From Bacteroidales bacterium UBA1064 (GTDB lineage Bacteria; Bacteroidota; Bacteroidia; Bacteroidales; Tenuifilaceae): DNA of 6,968 nt. The stretch covers positions 1 to 6,968 of the forward strand of contig DCDD01000143.1 of assembly GCA_002316235.1 (NCBI GenBank). The letters run 5' to 3'. This document shows, piece by piece, positions 1 through 6,270 of the stretch; position 1 is the stretch's first letter; each line of letters opens with the position of its first letter. The notes beneath the pieces are model-generated. The model worked only from the letters and a program-made list of their open reading frames with translations. It made no database searches and had not been told where the DNA came from. The translations under genes were made by a program, and so were the position numbers.

Positions 1-1139
1 AGCTTCGGCATCTCCTTTTTACAATGGCTGCACTCAGGATCCCAAAAGAAAATTACAGTAATTTTAGAATTAATATTGCTAAGCCTAAAGTACTTGCCAT
101 TCGGATCGGGTAGCCATAAGTCGGGGGCAACTTTACCAATAAGGTTGGGCTTTAGTGCATTTACCCTTTCGGAAATTTTATCGAGAAGTTTCTGGTCGGC
201 CCACCAAGCTTGGCCTCCAAGATAGTACTTTTCGGCTAATACAACAAACACGCCATCCATGCCCATCCTTTCTGAGGTTTGAAACTTGTTAATTAGGTAT
301 GAAAGAATGTACTGGAACATCTCCCTGTTTGCCTTCGATTTTTCAACCAGGTTAACTGCTGCCGCTGCAATGCTATCGGGATGGGGTATAAGCACCCTAT
401 CGAAGTAAATGTTTATCTTATTCTCCAGAATTGGGGTGCGAAGAAGCCGTGAATCGCTGAAATCAATATTATCGAAGTAGTGATCGCGGTTAAAATTATA
501 GCTGTGAACCCACTTTAAGGAATCGTAAGCAGGCGTGTTAGCAGGAATCGTAAATTCAGGAACCTCAACACTTCTCATGGCTTTGATAATTGATGCCAGA
601 AATGTGCCCCTGTTGTTGTTCTCGACCTCCAGCCAGTAGGCCTTCACCTTCTCGTCCAGCTCATTCATTTCTTTCCGAAGCTGGTTTGACCTGGTTGAAT
701 CGGTAAGGGCATCCTTCATTTTGGCCGATAGCTCATTGCTTTGAGCCTGAACACCCATCATAAATTGTTGAAAATGAATAAATTCTTCATTCTCCTTTGA
801 GCCTGTAAACTTCAGATTTTCAACCATGTTTATAGCCGTTGTTTGAACTCCAAAACGCTGGTTGTTGCTTAAAAGAACTTCAAAGTAGGTTTTGTCCGGT
901 AGGATTACCAGGTAAATTCCACCTTTTAGCAAGCTATCACCCTCAAAAATGGCTACACCGTTAGAATCTATACGTGCTGTATCGCTCACAAATTTCTTAT
1001 CACCAAAGTGGTACCCCAAAAGCAGGGTGGTATCCTTCAGCCCATCAATTTTAATCTCAATTCTATACCCGTTGTGGTTTTGGGCAAATACACCAAACGA
1101 AAGGAAAAAAAACGGTAGGGCAAATAGCAAATTTTTCAT
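1..1139 (-). CDS. Exported TlpA/ResA-like thioredoxin-family protein with DUF4369 and DUF5106 regions (3' end cut by window)
   Basis: The frame is open without a stop from the ATG at 1139 to the left edge (379 codons plus 2 bases). Residues 1-19 are a signal peptide: Lys2, a hydrophobic core, and a likely cut at VFA-Q. No lipobox cysteine is present, so a soluble periplasmic or exported protein is expected. Residues about 24-100 resemble DUF4369 (alternating beta strands, IDGLKDTTLLLGY). Residues about 105-335 resemble DUF5106, with helical stretches and the segment FDNIDFSDSRLLRTPILENK near 222-241. The thioredoxin domain begins near 336 (GKVAPDLWLPDPNGKYF) and reaches the active site WDPECSHCKKE, with Cys370 and Cys373. 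The remaining roughly 100 residues of that domain lie outside the window. Members are thought to be thiol-disulfide oxidoreductases of the Bacteroidota envelope; the substrate cannot be told from sequence. The family call is firm, the exact role is not. It is divergent from the yyaL-like gene. Confidence 0.93.
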   Translation of the reverse strand, partial: MKNLLFALPFFFLSFGVFAQNHNGYRIEIKIDGLKDTTLLLGYHFGDKKFVSDTARIDSNGVAIFEGDSLLKGGIYLVILPDKTYFEVLLSNNQRFGVQTTAINMVENLKFTGSKENEEFIHFQQFMMGVQAQSNELSAKMKDALTDSTRSNQLRKEMNELDEKVKAYWLEVENNNRGTFLASIIKAMRSVEVPEFTIPANTPAYDSLKWVHSYNFNRDHYFDNIDFSDSRLLRTPILENKINIYFDRVLIPHPDSIAAAAVNLVEKSKANREMFQYILSYLINKFQTSERMGMDGVFVVLAEKYYLGGQAWWADQKLLDKISERVNALKPNLIGKVAPDLWLPDPNGKYFRLSNINSKITVIFFWDPECSHCKKEMPK

Positions 1140-1176
1140 GGTTACATGAATTTATTAACGACCAATATTTTCACCT

Positions 1177-1209
1177 CAAAAATAGAAAAAAGAAAAATAA
1201 ACTTGCAAA
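1177..1209 (-). promoter_or_regulatory. Bacteroidota-type promoter for the exported thioredoxin-family gene
   Basis: Read on the minus strand, TTTG at 1209-1206 is followed after 21 bases by TATTTTTG at 1184-1177. This matches the phylum's -33 TTTG / -7 TAnnTTTG pattern with acceptable spacing. Transcription would begin near 1170, giving a leader of about 30 bases before the ATG at 1139. The region is AT-rich, so a chance match is possible, but both elements, the spacing and the distance to the start all fit. Confidence 0.55.
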
Positions 1210-1317
1210 ATGAATAATTCTCGGAACATACATCAACATTGTGCACGGGTAGTTGTTTTGAAATAAATGGAACAAATGCAATACCAAAAGTTACTAAACC
1301 CACATTCCTAAAAGTTA

Positions 1318-3324
1318 ATGTTTGATAAGCCCAATAAACTTGCAAATGAGGTAAGCCCCTACCTGTTACAGCACTCGTTAAACCCAGTCAGCTGGTATCC
1401 ATGGGGAAACGAAGCTTTTGAGGTTGCAAAAAGGGAAAATAAGCTGGTGGTGATCAGCATAGGGTATAGCAGCTGCCACTGGTGCCATATCATGGAAAAA
1501 GAATCATTTACCGACGAGCAGGTAGCCAGGTTGATGAACGAGAAGTATGTTTCCATTAAGGTTGACCGGGAGGAGCGTCCCGATATCGACCACATCTACA
1601 TGAGCGCCGTGCAGATAATAACCCGCCGGGGTGGATGGCCATTAAACTGCATAGCCCTTCCCGACGGGCGGCCTGTTTACGGCGGAACCTACTTCCCAAA
1701 AGATCAATGGTTGAATATCCTTGAAAGCATGGATGCCACTTGGAAGAGCGAACCCGAAAGGGTTTACGAGGTAGCGGAAGACTTGGCAGAAGGAATTGCC
1801 AACACCGAGATAATCCATGTCAAGACGAAACTGACGGAGCTGGATTTTACCGGAATAGTAATGGGGAACCTGCAATCCATTGAACCTGCTTTAGATTACG
1901 GCCTGGGTGGAACGCGTGGTGCCCCGAAATTCCCGATGCCGGGGCTGCTAGGCTATCTGATGCAGAGCGCACAGGCTACCGGTAATCTAAAACTTAAAAG
2001 CTTCGTTTCCACTACGCTAGATAATATTGCCAATGGCGGAGTTTACGACCATGTTGGAGGAGGTTTTTTTAGGTATGCCGTTGACTCCAGGTGGCACACA
2101 CCCCACTTTGAGAAAATGCTCTACGACAACGCTCAGCTTGTTGAGCTCTACTCCCTGGCCTACCGGATAAACCCAAACCCATCATACCTGAACATAGTGT
2201 TTAACACGGTTGATTTTCTCGACAGGGAGCTACATTCACCCGATGGTGGTTTTTACTGCTCGCTTGATGCAGATGCGAATGGACTGGAGGGAGGCTTCTA
2301 CACATGGACCAAACAGGAACTTGACGAAGTCCTGGAATTTGATAGCGAAATTTTTTGCTCGGCATATGGGGTAACGCCTTCGGGAGATATTAATGGCAGA
2401 AATGGGCTTAAACGTTGCGCTTCGGATGATCAGCTAAGCAGCTTATTCGATATCCCTCCGCAGGAGATTCAGTTCAGGCTGCAGCGCAGCCTAAAAACCC
2501 TTGCCAGCATAAGAAACAAGCGTATTCCTCCGCTAATAGATGATAAAGTTCTAGCATCATGGAATGGTTTATTAGTTTCAGCCCTGGCGCAGGCTTTCAT
2601 CACCTTTAAAAATCCACGTTTCATTGGGCTTGCCAGCGAAATTGCCAGCTATCTTGAAACCAAACATTTTGTTGAAGGCAACCTGAAACGGGTTTTCTGC
2701 AAGGGTAAAACCTATGGTAACGCCCTGCTCGACGATTATGCCAACTACATACGCGCCCTGATTATGCTTTACCAGGCAACGCTGGAAGAAAAATGGTTGT
2801 TTAAAGCAAATTCATTAGCGCAGGAGGCCATACGGGATTTTTGGGATGAGGGTAAAGGTATGTTCTATTACACCCCGGGAAGCAGTGATCTGATGGTTCG
2901 AAAAATGGAGCTGATTGACGGGGTTATTCCATCTTCATCCTCCATAATGACCGGAAATTTGCTTTTTCTGGCTAAGCATATTGAAAACCCCCTTTACAGC
3001 AAAATAGCCATGCAGGTGCTGGCCAATTTGGCTGAAAATACTAAAAACAACGGAGTATTCTTGTATGGCTGGGGAAACCTTATGCTTTCGCTTGCACTTC
3101 CTGAAGTTAGCATAACCATATTCGAGGGCACATCAAACGATGTTAACGACATTTTAGGCAGGGTAATATACCCTAACATTTATTTTGAGTTGATCGCTAA
3201 AAAGGTTGACCATAAATTTCAGCTATGTGTAGGTAGCTCCTGCAGGCTCCCTATGGACTCGGCCGCTGATGTGGCTCAAGCTGTTAATGGCATTGGCTTG
3301 CATAATAACTCATCGAACTTCTAA
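1318..3324 (+). CDS. yyaL: YyaL/SPATA20-family protein (COG1331): thioredoxin-like domain plus (alpha/alpha)6-barrel
   Basis: This 668-residue protein has the usual length and order of the family. The N-terminus LANEVSPYLLQHSLNPVSWY (8-27) is the family signature and supports the ATG at 1318. A thioredoxin-like domain (about 1-160) carries CHWC at 53-56 inside GYSSCHWCHIMEKESF, then KVDREERPDIDHIY (81-94), GGWP (105-108) and YGGTYFP (121-127). The rest is a six-hairpin, glycosidase-like helical barrel: APKFP (202-206), GGGFFRYAVDSRWHTPHFEK (247-266), GFYTW (326-330), DDKVLASWNGL (408-418). A C-terminal Cys pair sits in LCVGSSC, as is common in this family. No signal peptide is seen, so it is probably cytoplasmic. 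Biochemical activity is not established for bacterial members; the barrel resembles N-acylglucosamine 2-epimerases, but sugar activity here would be a guess. No Shine-Dalgarno or clear promoter precedes it. Confidence 0.95.
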   Translation: MFDKPNKLANEVSPYLLQHSLNPVSWYPWGNEAFEVAKRENKLVVISIGYSSCHWCHIMEKESFTDEQVARLMNEKYVSIKVDREERPDIDHIYMSAVQIITRRGGWPLNCIALPDGRPVYGGTYFPKDQWLNILESMDATWKSEPERVYEVAEDLAEGIANTEIIHVKTKLTELDFTGIVMGNLQSIEPALDYGLGGTRGAPKFPMPGLLGYLMQSAQATGNLKLKSFVSTTLDNIANGGVYDHVGGGFFRYAVDSRWHTPHFEKMLYDNAQLVELYSLAYRINPNPSYLNIVFNTVDFLDRELHSPDGGFYCSLDADANGLEGGFYTWTKQELDEVLEFDSEIFCSAYGVTPSGDINGRNGLKRCASDDQLSSLFDIPPQEIQFRLQRSLKTLASIRNKRIPPLIDDKVLASWNGLLVSALAQAFITFKNPRFIGLASEIASYLETKHFVEGNLKRVFCKGKTYGNALLDDYANYIRALIMLYQATLEEKWLFKANSLAQEAIRDFWDEGKGMFYYTPGSSDLMVRKMELIDGVIPSSSSIMTGNLLFLAKHIENPLYSKIAMQVLANLAENTKNNGVFLYGWGNLMLSLALPEVSITIFEGTSNDVNDILGRVIYPNIYFELIAKKVDHKFQLCVGSSCRLPMDSAADVAQAVNGIGLHNNSSNF

Positions 3325-3742
3325 GAAATAATATTTCCGCACCAACCACTCATCCAACTTTTTGCACTTACCCGAGGGTTAGCTGTGGCAAAACCTGTAT
3401 AAAGGCTAATCACATGCAGGCGTATTGGCTCTTCGGGCTGTAAAATTAAAAGTATAAGTAAAAAATCGTCTTAGCCATCAACAATTTGGCCACCGAATAA
3501 TTAATTTTTCGTAAATTGGCCGTATCGTACTTAAACCATGCGGATTTAAACGTTTTGGAGTTTAACTTTTAAAAATAATCAATATACAGGCATAAGCTAC
3601 CTAAAGTTAACCATTTATGGCGTTTGGATGTAAGACAAATAACCGACAGTCAGAACGAACAGCGTTAAGTAGGCCGCTCTAGCACATCAGAATTGACAAA
3701 CATTTTCACCCTCAACCAGCTAACCATAAGATAATTAGATAG
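3325..3742. other. 418-bp intergenic region without a recognisable gene
   Basis: No RNA gene or convincing coding sequence was found here on either strand; the ATG-started frames are at most about 20 codons. Small structures exist: an AT-rich palindrome GAAATAATATTTC at 3325-3337 just after the yyaL stop, near-identical 8-9-bp words ending in TTGGCC at 3484-3491 and 3513-3521, and an inverted repeat TTAAAC (3546-3551) / GTTTAA (3560-3565). None has the GC stem and T-run of an intrinsic terminator. The best promoter-like match upstream of the next gene is TTTG at 3485-3488 with TAAATTGG at 3512-3519, which departs from consensus and is 23 bases apart, so it is weak. One plus-strand frame stays open for about 39 codons up to the stop at 3442-3444, with no recognisable similarity. 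Confidence 0.6.
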
Positions 3743-4888
3743 ATGAAAAAGATTTATAAAGGAGTAATGGTTGCTATTAGCGTTATTGGGCTAGTGGCAA
3801 TCTTGCTGTTCATATTCTGGCAGCTTCAGCCCTCAAAAAAACTAAATATCTATATCCTAGACAAAACAGTTACCCGGAGCAATCGGCCAGAGCATAGGGC
3901 CTTGGTTTGGGTGCTTAACCAGGACAGGATTGTTGGTCCCGATGGCAAGACCTATCGGGTTAATGAGGATTACTGGGGATTTTTCCCCATTGATTTGAAC
4001 CAACAGCTATTCGACTTTAAGGCTATACGGCTAAATGAGGTTGATGCCTATGCTGCCGCATACGATGCAGCATACTACGCCGATTGTTATGGTGTTTACT
4101 CTTTTGAATGGTATAAAAACGATGCCCAACCTATACGTTCCTCTAAAGTTTATGGTGGCCTTAACCAGAACGACTACCTTCTTCTAAAGAGCATGAAGGA
4201 TATGGGAAAACTCATCATAGGAGAATATAATATGTTCAGCACTCCAACCAACGCACTAATGAGAAGTAAAGCCGAAGAGCTATTCAATGTCAGCTGGACG
4301 GGTTGGTCGGGAGTATTCTGCCGCAACTTAACCCCTAACGAGGCTGGTGGCCCTGCACCATGGATGCCCAAGTTGTATGAATCACAACACCTTAAACCAT
4401 GGCCATCAGAAGGTAAGGGCATTATCTTACTCAGCAATGATGGGCTAGTTGATGTGCTAGTTGATGGTGAAGATTTAAATTCTGCCTTCCCGGTAATTAT
4501 TTCAGACAATACAGGAATATCTCGCTTTGGTTTGATTTCGGAAATTCCATTCGCGGGTTGGTTTGAATTTGTTGTTCCCGGTAGTAACGCTGTTACCCCT
4601 TCAACTTTTAAGATTAACACTACCCAACAGGGCTTACAAAAACTCAGGGCAATTGGATTGACTAATGAATTCCCCGCAGTAATACAAGCTAAATCAAATG
4701 AGTTCACCTTCTACTTTGCCGGAGACTTTACCGAAAACAAAGTTACCATGTTCACCTCTAAAATGATGGGGGGCAAATTCCTGAACCAGCTGCTTGAAGG
4801 TAAATCGGAAAATTCTCAATTCTTCTACAAGTTTTACTCCCCGCTAATGGAAAACATTCTGAACAGCTATATAAATAAGACGCAGTAG
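3743..4888 (+). CDS. Membrane-anchored protein of unknown function, possibly with a GATase1-like alpha/beta fold
   Basis: I do not recognise a named family for this 381-residue protein, although similar hypothetical proteins seem to occur in Bacteroidota. Residues 1-6 are basic and residues 8-27 form one hydrophobic segment (VMVAISVIGLVAILLFIFWQ). No Cys follows at a lipobox, so it is most likely an uncleaved N-terminal anchor with about 350 residues outside the cytoplasm. The rest alternates beta strands and helices: LNIYILDKTV (34-43), a DAYAAAYDAAYYADCYGVY patch (101-119) naming many Ala and Tyr, YGGLNQNDYLLLKSMKDMGK (137-156) leading to strand LIIGEYN, LFNVSWTGW (180-188), and FYFAGDF (323-329). 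A GG-Asn-Asp-helix-strand layout followed by a late 'YFAGDF' strand recalls class I glutamine-amidotransferase-like domains, but no catalytic Cys-His pair is evident. That fold is inference. The start codon has no Shine-Dalgarno, and the gene stands alone between long gaps. Confidence 0.85.
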   Translation: MKKIYKGVMVAISVIGLVAILLFIFWQLQPSKKLNIYILDKTVTRSNRPEHRALVWVLNQDRIVGPDGKTYRVNEDYWGFFPIDLNQQLFDFKAIRLNEVDAYAAAYDAAYYADCYGVYSFEWYKNDAQPIRSSKVYGGLNQNDYLLLKSMKDMGKLIIGEYNMFSTPTNALMRSKAEELFNVSWTGWSGVFCRNLTPNEAGGPAPWMPKLYESQHLKPWPSEGKGIILLSNDGLVDVLVDGEDLNSAFPVIISDNTGISRFGLISEIPFAGWFEFVVPGSNAVTPSTFKINTTQQGLQKLRAIGLTNEFPAVIQAKSNEFTFYFAGDFTENKVTMFTSKMMGGKFLNQLLEGKSENSQFFYKFYSPLMENILNSYINKTQ

Positions 4889-5242
4889 CTAGTCCATACC
4901 TCAGCACAGGTCAACTTTTAATTCGAACAGGAGGAACAAACCAATGCACATAGATTCTGCTATCAATTCCCCGTTACCAAATTTATAGGCTGAGAAAACA
5001 GGGAAATTAACACTTTTCCCAACTTTCGAGACTATGAGGAATTAATTTACCCACCCCTTCGGATTTTACCCAACTCCGCTGAAACAAACTAGAAATATCC
5101 ATGCTGAATTTTAGTTTTTCCTGCTATTTTTGCAGGGTTACCAGTATAAAGCAAGAATCAACTTACCTGGACATTCCCAGAAATCCGAGATCATCCTGAG
5201 CTAAATGGTTGATAGTTATAGTACTACTAGCAAATTAAAGCC
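4889..5242. other. 354-bp intergenic region: no clear gene, short inverted repeats, promoter at its right part
   Basis: Nothing protein-coding is convincing. An inverted repeat GGGAAA (5001-5006) / TTTCCC (5015-5020) has an 8-base loop but no following T-run, so it is not a standard terminator for the upstream gene. A perfect AGGAGG at 4929-4934 precedes a 14-codon frame (4944-4988). A 32-codon frame lies at 5101-5199 across the candidate promoter; its product is not recognisable. The promoter near 5125 is listed separately. No riboswitch or tRNA was seen. Confidence 0.55.
5125..5132 (+). promoter_or_regulatory. Candidate -7 element for the aminotransferase gene, inside an inverted repeat
   Basis: TATTTTTG matches the Bacteroidota -7 consensus TAnnTTTG exactly and is followed by CAGG, as is frequent after such elements. 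No TTTG occurs at the expected -33 distance, which weakens the call. Transcription from here would leave a leader of about 100 bases before the TTG start at 5243. The element fills the loop of a perfect inverted repeat, CCTGC (5120-5124) and GCAGG (5132-5136). Confidence 0.45.
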
Positions 5243-6097
5243 TTGAATTTTCCAGCTGATTTAACCGAGCGATTTTTTGTTCATAACGGCCAACTCCTCC
5301 CAACTACCAATTTTACGGATAGCATGGTTGAGGGCGAAACGGTGGTTTACGAAGTAGTAAGGGTTGCTGGCTCAACACCCATTTTTGCAATTGAACATTT
5401 ATTGCGCCTGCAAGCCTCAATCAAAAATTCCAACCTGCCTGCATTGGCAAATAATTCAGCTGCCAGTTCCCTTAGAATGCTCACTGAGAAAAACCCTGTA
5501 GCTGAAAAGAATGTCCGTATAACCTACAGCGTATCCACCAATCATCCGGTCCGGAATTTAACGGTTTACTACATTCCTTCAAGGTATCCCACCAGAATTG
5601 AAAAACAGAAAGGCGTTGTTCTGGAATGTATTGATGCCGAAAGGCCTAACCCGACGGTTAAAGTTGAGAACAAATCGCTGCGCGAACTTACCAACGAGAT
5701 CATAGAAAGTCATGGATGCTACGAGGTTCTTTTGGTAAACGCCCAGGGGGAAATTACCGAAGGAAGCCGTTCCAATGTTTTCTTTATCAGCCGTGATAGA
5801 TTATTCACTGCGCCAGAAACTAAAGTGCTAAGTGGAATTACCAGACAAAAAGTTGTGCAAATATGCCATAGCTTGAACGTTGAACTAGTAGAAAGATGTA
5901 TAGGCATTAAGGAGCTGGCGTTTATGGATGGTTGCTTTCTTACAGGAACTTCACCAGGAGTTCTACCCGTTAGACAGGTTGGTAACGTGAGCATGAACGC
6001 CTCCATACCTGTAATTAACGCTATATCAATGGAGTATGAAAGGCTGGTTGAGAAATCAAAAGCCGAATGGCATAGTTTCACAGGAAGCAGCAAATAA
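5243..6097 (+). CDS. PLP-dependent class IV aminotransferase (BCAT / D-amino acid transaminase / aminodeoxychorismate lyase family)
   Basis: This 284-residue protein has the length and motif order of fold-type IV PLP enzymes. The N-terminal FFVHNGQLLP (11-20) and VVYEVVRVAGSTPIFAIEHLLRL segment (34-56) match the family's first domain. Lys144 in NKSLRELTNEI aligns with the Schiff-base Lys of KSLN/KHLN motifs. ITEGSRSNVF (171-180) holds the conserved Glu173, LSGITR (196-201) is the usual LPGITR with Ser for Pro, and GTSPGVLPV (235-243) is the late cofactor loop. The start must be TTG at 5243 or later: an in-frame TAG lies at 5228-5230, and the first in-frame ATG (5324-5326) would delete the conserved N-terminal strand. 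The substrate cannot be assigned: branched-chain amino acids, D-amino acids or aminodeoxychorismate are all possible. It acts in the cytoplasm. An omega-amidase gene follows 173 bp downstream. Confidence 0.92.
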   Translation: MNFPADLTERFFVHNGQLLPTTNFTDSMVEGETVVYEVVRVAGSTPIFAIEHLLRLQASIKNSNLPALANNSAASSLRMLTEKNPVAEKNVRITYSVSTNHPVRNLTVYYIPSRYPTRIEKQKGVVLECIDAERPNPTVKVENKSLRELTNEIIESHGCYEVLLVNAQGEITEGSRSNVFFISRDRLFTAPETKVLSGITRQKVVQICHSLNVELVERCIGIKELAFMDGCFLTGTSPGVLPVRQVGNVSMNASIPVINAISMEYERLVEKSKAEWHSFTGSSK

Positions 6098-6134
6098 GCC
6101 CTGCAAAGAAAGGTAGAAATCTCCGGGGAGTGTT

Positions 6135-6186
6135 CAATTAAGCATTGAGCAGTTGACCAAGCGCTTTTTCACAACAGCCAAGTGCC
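6135..6186 (+). pseudogene. Decayed remnant resembling the 5' end of the upstream class IV aminotransferase gene
   Basis: This stretch resembles 5231-5299, which spans the start of the aminotransferase gene. Four codons at 6153-6164 (TTG ACC AAG CGC, LTKR) match TTA ACC GAG CGA (LTER). Five at 6170-6184 (CAC AAC AGC CAA GTG, HNSQV) match CAT AAC GGC CAA CTC (HNGQL). Between these blocks the copy has TTTTT where the gene has nine bases, a 4-base loss that breaks the frame. Three of the differing codons differ only at the third base and the others give Glu-Lys, Gly-Ser and Leu-Val changes, the pattern expected of a diverged coding copy. Weaker similarity extends upstream (CAATTAAGCATTGA against CAAATTAAAGCCTTGA). 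Nothing recognisable continues beyond about 6190. The short length keeps a chance match possible. Confidence 0.45.
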
Positions 6187-6225
6187 TATACCAAGCCTAA
6201 AACTTAACCCACCCAAAAATTTAGG

Positions 6226-6233
6226 TATATTCG
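6226..6233 (+). promoter_or_regulatory. Candidate -7 element for the omega-amidase gene
   Basis: TATATTCG differs from TAnnTTTG at one base and is followed by CAG, as in the element upstream of the aminotransferase. It lies 37 bases before the ATG at 6271, a usual leader distance. No -33 TTTG is present at the right spacing, so this is tentative. If real, the amidase has its own promoter instead of depending only on read-through from the aminotransferase gene. Confidence 0.35.
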
Positions 6234-6270
6234 CAGCATTATACCGAATAGCCAACACCTAAGCTGCACG

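Noticed and set aside
1253..1260. TTGTTTTG considered as the -7 element of the yyaL-like gene
   Set aside because: It lacks the conserved A at position 2 and has no TTTG at the expected upstream distance, so the match is too weak to list.
3693..3726. TTGACA at 3693-3698 considered as a sigma70-type -35 box
   Set aside because: No TATAAT-like box lies 16-18 bases downstream, and the main sigma factor of this phylum uses a different consensus.
4174..4707. A 177-codon open frame on the minus strand inside the membrane-anchored protein gene
   Set aside because: It lies wholly antisense to a better gene that has a clear membrane anchor and ordered secondary-structure pattern. Its translation shows no domain or motif, and nothing suggests a promoter or start site for it.
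5001..5020. GGGAAA / TTTCCC inverted repeat considered as a terminator of the membrane-anchored protein gene
   Set aside because: It lies over 100 bases past the stop codon, the stem is only 6 bp, and no T-run follows on either strand.
5101..5199. A 32-codon plus-strand frame starting ATG CTG AAT upstream of the aminotransferase
   Set aside because: It overlaps the best promoter candidate, has no ribosome-binding feature and its translation looks like random sequence.
5719..6093. A 124-codon antisense open frame inside the aminotransferase gene
   Set aside because: The opposite strand encodes conserved catalytic motifs of the class IV family over the same bases, so this is a shadow frame.
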